Shown in pieces: positions 15,205 to 18,024 of a DNA stretch of 18,024 bases. The stretch comes from Bacteroidales bacterium. Lineage in GTDB: Bacteria; Bacteroidota; Bacteroidia; Bacteroidales; JAADGE01. Location: NCBI GenBank assembly GCA_029934265.1, contig JAOZMN010000016.1:1-18024 (forward strand), given 5' to 3'. Position numbers and translations under genes: made by a program. Every line of letters begins with the position of its first letter. Position 1 is the first letter of the stretch. The notes under the pieces were generated by a model that was not told the DNA's origin, did not search any database, and was given only the letters and a program-made list of their open reading frames with translations.

Positions 15205-15633
15205 TTATTTTATCACTATTTCAGAAGTAACAGGCATTACTTTTTTATAAACGGCACTTACTCCGCAATAACGCTCTTCCGATAAATTTATCGCTTTTTG
15301 AAGTTTTTCGACAGGCAAAGTTTTTCCCTCTTTGGGTACAAATTCATATACAACGTGCATTGATACAAAATGTTTGGGGTGCGTATCGGTAAGTTCTCCG
15401 GAAACATCTACTTTAAAATCTTCGATGTCGTCCAAAACTCTCATTTTTTTCAAAATCGAAACAACGTCCATTGCCGTGCAACCGCCAAGCGATGCAAGCA
15501 TAAACGATTTAGGCGAGGGACCTTTGTTTTGACCACCGACTTTAGAATCGGCATCTATTACCACTTTATGACCATTGACGTCCCATTCAAAAGCCATATT
15601 ATTTATCCAATTTGTACTTACTGTTGTACTCAT
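15205..15633 (-). CDS. OsmC/Ohr-family protein
   Basis: 142 residues, normal length. Both redox cysteines of the family are present: Cys52 in LASLGGCTAMDV and Cys123 in RYCGVSAVYK. The family reduces organic or fatty-acid hydroperoxides, or protects against osmotic and oxidative stress. The sequence (MAFEWDVNGHKVVIDAD ... GPSPKSFMLASLGGC ... EERYCGVSAVYKKV) is closest to the YhfA-like OsmC branch, whose substrate is less certain than for Ohr. Cytosolic. It is divergent from the Crp/Fnr-type regulator gene with a 177-base shared region, so regulation by that factor is plausible. The stop is followed directly by GGTCTTC. Confidence 0.9.
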   Translation of the reverse strand: MSTTVSTNWINNMAFEWDVNGHKVVIDADSKVGGQNKGPSPKSFMLASLGGCTAMDVVSILKKMRVLDDIEDFKVDVSGELTDTHPKHFVSMHVVYEFVPKEGKTLPVEKLQKAINLSEERYCGVSAVYKKVMPVTSEIVIK

Positions 15634-15759
15634 ATTATTAATTTTTCTTTAATTTTAATTTAATGATATTTATTATTTATTATCGTTCTTATTATAAGTT
15701 GATTATGCTTGTTTTTGGAAAGGTGTTATTAATTTTTTCAAACCAAAATATTAAATAAG

Positions 15760-15793
15760 TTTGATACAAAATTAGTTTATTATTGTATATTTC
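15760..15793 (+). promoter_or_regulatory. Weak candidate promoter for the Crp/Fnr-type regulator gene
   Basis: TTTG (15760-15763) and TATATTTC (15786-15793; last base off consensus) are 22 bases apart, slightly too far. The TTTG is part of TTTGATACAAA, a small inverted repeat that could also be an operator. It overlaps the opposite-strand OsmC candidate. Confidence 0.25.
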
Positions 15794-15796
15794 AAA
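15767..15796 (-). promoter_or_regulatory. Candidate promoter for the OsmC-family gene
   Basis: On the - strand TTTG (15796-15793) is followed after 18 bases by TAATTTTG (15774-15767), close to the Bacteroidetes consensus. It implies a leader of about 125 bases. The region is very AT-rich, so chance matches are likely. Confidence 0.35.
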
Positions 15797-15810
15797 AAAA
15801 ATATTGAACT

Positions 15811-16554
15811 TTGAACTTTTTGAATACTAATTTTATTAAAAAATACCGTTTTTTGAAAAAGACAAAGACAATTCCAAGTTGTAAAGATTGTATTAAAAAT
15901 AATACTGTTTTTAAATCATTGCATCAAAACGACCTTGATATTCTCGGATTTGAAAAAAGTTGTAATTTTTATAAAAGAGGCGATACCGTTTACCATGAAG
16001 GTAACAGGGTCGGGGGAGTTTATTGCGTAAGCGAAGGTATCATAAAAATATTTAAAACGGGAATCGACGGAAAAGAGCAAATTATCAGATTTGCCAAAAA
16101 AGGAGATATTATCGGATTTCGTTCTGTTCTCAGCAACGATACGGCATGTACGACAAGCAAAGTTATTGAAGACGCTACTCTTTGTTTTATTCCTGCCGAA
16201 AGTTTCATTAATTTGGTAAAAGAAAATGGCGATTTTTCCATGAAAATAATGAAATTATCCTGCAAAGAACTTGGAGAAGCTAATAAATTTATTATTGATA
16301 TTGCACAAAAAAATGTCAGAGAGCGACTTGCAGAAGTTCTTTTACTTTTAGACGATACTTTCGGTACCGATAACAACAAAATATTGCAAATTTCCCTTAC
16401 AAGAGAAGAACTTGCAAATATTGTCGGGACGGCAACAGAGTCGGTAATACGGTTGCTTTCGGAATTTAAACAAGACGGACTGATAAAACTTAACGGACGA
16501 AAAATAACGCTCCTCGATATTAATAAACTTCATAAAATAAGTGATATTTTTTGA
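15811..16554 (+). CDS. Crp/Fnr-family transcriptional regulator
   Basis: 247 residues. The cyclic-nucleotide-binding fold (~35-155) includes FYKRGDTVYHEGNRVGGVYCVSEGIIKIFK and the KEQIIRFAKKGDIIG block. A winged helix follows (~165-235), with recognition helix TREELANIVGTATESVIRLLSEFKQDGLI (Glu210 and Arg214 conserved). N-terminal Cys24-x2-Cys27 and Cys125 align with E. coli FNR Cys20, Cys23 and Cys122, but the Cys29 position is Val33. The ligand may be an iron-sulfur cluster, a small molecule or nothing. No ATG is available (an in-frame TGA lies two codons upstream and the next Met is ~144), so the start is TTG 15811, or TTG 15820 or 15853. It is divergent from the OsmC-family gene. Confidence 0.9.
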   Translation: MNFLNTNFIKKYRFLKKTKTIPSCKDCIKNNTVFKSLHQNDLDILGFEKSCNFYKRGDTVYHEGNRVGGVYCVSEGIIKIFKTGIDGKEQIIRFAKKGDIIGFRSVLSNDTACTTSKVIEDATLCFIPAESFINLVKENGDFSMKIMKLSCKELGEANKFIIDIAQKNVRERLAEVLLLLDDTFGTDNNKILQISLTREELANIVGTATESVIRLLSEFKQDGLIKLNGRKITLLDINKLHKISDIF

Positions 16555-16591
16555 ATTTGTGAAACATTAAATAATTTCAATATTTTAAACT

Positions 16592-17101
16592 ATGATAACA
16601 GCAACTACCAAAGAAAGAAAGTATGAAATAGAATTTGACAACAAAAATTCAAATTCCGGAACCGTAAACGGAAAAAATTTTAATATAGATATTATTAAAA
16701 CCGAAGAAAAAGAATTTCATGTCATAAGAAATAACAAAAATTATCATATTGTCATAAATAAAATTTCTCCTGAAAATAAAGAAATTATTTTAACAATAAA
16801 CAATGAAGAATATACTTTTAAAATTAACAATTCCTTAGATTTACTTTTAGAAAAACTCGGTATTTCTTCCGACAAAGACAATAAAACCAAAGAACTTAAA
16901 GCTCCAATGCCCGGAATGGTTACGGACATAAAAGTTAAAGAGGGAGATTTGGTTAAAGAGGGAGACACGCTTATTGTACTCGAAGCCATGAAAATGGAAA
17001 ATAACATAAAAGCCGTTTCGGACACAGTAATTAAAGAAATTTGTTGCACCACAGGAAATGCCGTAGAAAAAAATGAAATTTTAATAAATTTTGCCGATTA
17101 A
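16592..17101 (+). CDS. Biotin carboxyl carrier-type protein
   Basis: 169 residues. The C-terminal biotinyl domain (~100-169) has APMPGMVTDIKVKEGDLVKEGD and the biotinylation motif EAMKMEN, with Lys134 as the acceptor. The N-terminal ~90 residues are the beta-rich region seen in Bacteroidetes biotin carrier subunits of acyl-CoA carboxylases or decarboxylases. The carrier shuttles carboxyl groups between a biotin carboxylase and a carboxyltransferase; neither gene is in this window. It lies 37 bases after the regulator gene, and its TAA stop shares one base with the next gene's ATG (TAATG). It could serve acetyl-, propionyl- or methylmalonyl-CoA chemistry; the sequence alone does not decide. 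Confidence 0.88.
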   Translation: MITATTKERKYEIEFDNKNSNSGTVNGKNFNIDIIKTEEKEFHVIRNNKNYHIVINKISPENKEIILTINNEEYTFKINNSLDLLLEKLGISSDKDNKTKELKAPMPGMVTDIKVKEGDLVKEGDTLIVLEAMKMENNIKAVSDTVIKEICCTTGNAVEKNEILINFAD

Positions 17102-18024
17102 TGTCTCTTTACTCCAATTTAATAAAACTTATTTTGATTTTTAATTCCCTAAAATACTTTCTTTTTTTTTGTCTTTCGTTTATTCTTTCTACTAACGCTC
17201 TTTCGCAAAATATTATAAGCAATACAGAGCATTTCTCATTGGAAAACGGACTGACACAAAACACCGTAACTTTTGTTTTTCAGGACAAAGAAGGCTTTTT
17301 GTGGATAGGTACACAAGACGGTCTGAATAAATATTACGGATATAATTTTGTAAGTTACCGGAAAAAAAAAAGTGCTGAAAATTCAATAGCCGATAATTAT
17401 ACCAAAAGTATTTGCCAAGATACAACAGGAAATTTGTGGATTGCCACCTCAAGCGGATTAAGTAAATTAAACCCTTCAACAAAAAAATTCCAAAATTTTT
17501 TTTACAAAGAAGAAGATTCTAATTCTTTAAGCGAAAATGATATATATTCTGTTTTTATCGACAAAAAACAATCTGTTTGGATTACAACAAAAAACGGATT
17601 AGACAATTATCTTCCGGAACTTAATAAATTTACTCATTATAATTATAAAACAAATGATACCATAAATGCTTCGCCTTATAATAAATTGCCGGTTTCGGAA
17701 GGTAAAAATAACAACTTGTGGATAGCATCAAAAGAGGGTCTTGTTAAATTCGATAAAAACTTATCCGAATTTAAAATATATAAATATTCAGATACAAAAA
17801 ACGAAGTACTTTCCGTACTCGCAATCAACTCGGAATTTATTTATGCAGGAACATCAACCGGATTAAAACTTTTTAATATCAAAAAAGAAAGTTTTTCAGA
17901 TATAGACCTGTCTTCTAAAAACATAAACGAAAAAAGAAGAGTAATTAATTCTATTCTAAAAGATAAAAACGGAAATATATGGCTCGGAACAAACGCCGGA
18001 ATTTTATTTTACGATAAGAAAAAT
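17101..18024 (+). CDS. Two-component regulator propeller (Reg_prop) sensor protein, 5' part
   Basis: Open from ATG 17101 to the window end: 308 codons with no stop. A signal peptide or membrane segment (hydrophobic ~19-31, ending ALSQ at 33-36) is followed by repeated beta-propeller blades of the Reg_prop type: FLWIGTQDGLNKY, NLWIATSSGLSKL, SVWITTKNGLDNY, NLWIASKEGLVKF, FIYAGTSTGLKLF and NIWLGTNAGILFY. Such proteins are usually periplasmic-sensor hybrid kinases or LuxR/HTH-type regulators in Bacteroidetes; the output domain is beyond the window. The start overlaps the biotin-carrier stop (TAATG), so the genes are probably translationally coupled. Confidence 0.88.
   Translation, partial: MSLYSNLIKLILIFNSLKYFLFFCLSFILSTNALSQNIISNTEHFSLENGLTQNTVTFVFQDKEGFLWIGTQDGLNKYYGYNFVSYRKKKSAENSIADNYTKSICQDTTGNLWIATSSGLSKLNPSTKKFQNFFYKEEDSNSLSENDIYSVFIDKKQSVWITTKNGLDNYLPELNKFTHYNYKTNDTINASPYNKLPVSEGKNNNLWIASKEGLVKFDKNLSEFKIYKYSDTKNEVLSVLAINSEFIYAGTSTGLKLFNIKKESFSDIDLSSKNINEKRRVINSILKDKNGNIWLGTNAGILFYDKKN

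Noticed and set aside
15634..15810. FNR/CRP box (TTGAT-N4-ATCAA type) in the OsmC-Crp intergenic region
   Set aside because: Only half-sites (TTGAT, TTTGA) are seen. No full palindrome with correct spacing was found, so no operator is called beyond the weak TTTGATACAAA repeat.

Overview
The window looks like chromosomal DNA from a low-GC member of the Bacteroidota (Bacteroidetes). This rests on several signs: AT-rich intergenic DNA, the TAnnTTTG promoter element typical of the phylum instead of a sigma-70 -10 box, almost no Shine-Dalgarno sequences, many lipoprotein and outer-membrane genes of Bacteroidetes-only families, and a Bacteroidetes-type propeller sensor. I cannot place it more finely. 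It reads mainly as ordinary core genome with a few small accessory insertions.

Layout. 1-207 is the tail of an unrecognised + strand gene. It shares a bidirectional terminator with a large Ig-like lipoprotein gene on the - strand (273-3107). A divergent promoter region then leads to a two-gene + strand unit: a single-cluster ferredoxin and a tyrosine/dual-specificity phosphatase (3271-4145). Next come tRNA-Arg(CCT) with its terminator, a nested inverted-repeat island (4370-4490) and polA (4512-7268). A molybdenum-cofactor cluster follows: mobA, moaD and moaE (7322-9171). Between moaD and moaE sits a small unit in which a four-helix-bundle (S23/IVS-type) gene is bounded by near-perfect 49-bp inverted repeats (8155-8634). 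9394-12164 holds a lipoprotein gene and a DUF5723-type outer-membrane beta-barrel gene.

The - strand then carries a NodU/CmcH-type carbamoyltransferase and a membrane-anchored family 2 glycosyltransferase as a tight pair. A 98-bp array of 14 heptanucleotides lies just upstream of the carbamoyltransferase start codon. An OsmC-family gene (-) is divergent from a Crp/Fnr-family regulator (+). The regulator is followed by a biotin-carrier protein gene and the first 308 codons of a Reg_prop beta-propeller sensor gene that runs off the window.

How the genes work together. MoaD and MoaE form molybdopterin synthase and MobA attaches GMP to the finished cofactor, so mobA-moaD-moaE is one pathway. The carbamoyltransferase and glycosyltransferase probably modify a surface glycan or lipid-linked sugar. 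The OsmC/Crp pair suggests redox or stress control.

The most interesting object is the inverted-repeat-bounded four-helix-bundle unit between moaD and moaE. It has the architecture of a 23S rRNA intervening sequence (ORF in the loop of a long stem) but lies in a protein-coding operon. Second is a TAAGGTC(TTC) motif that begins exactly at the stop codon of four unrelated genes. Third is the heptamer array in the leader of the glycan-modification operon.
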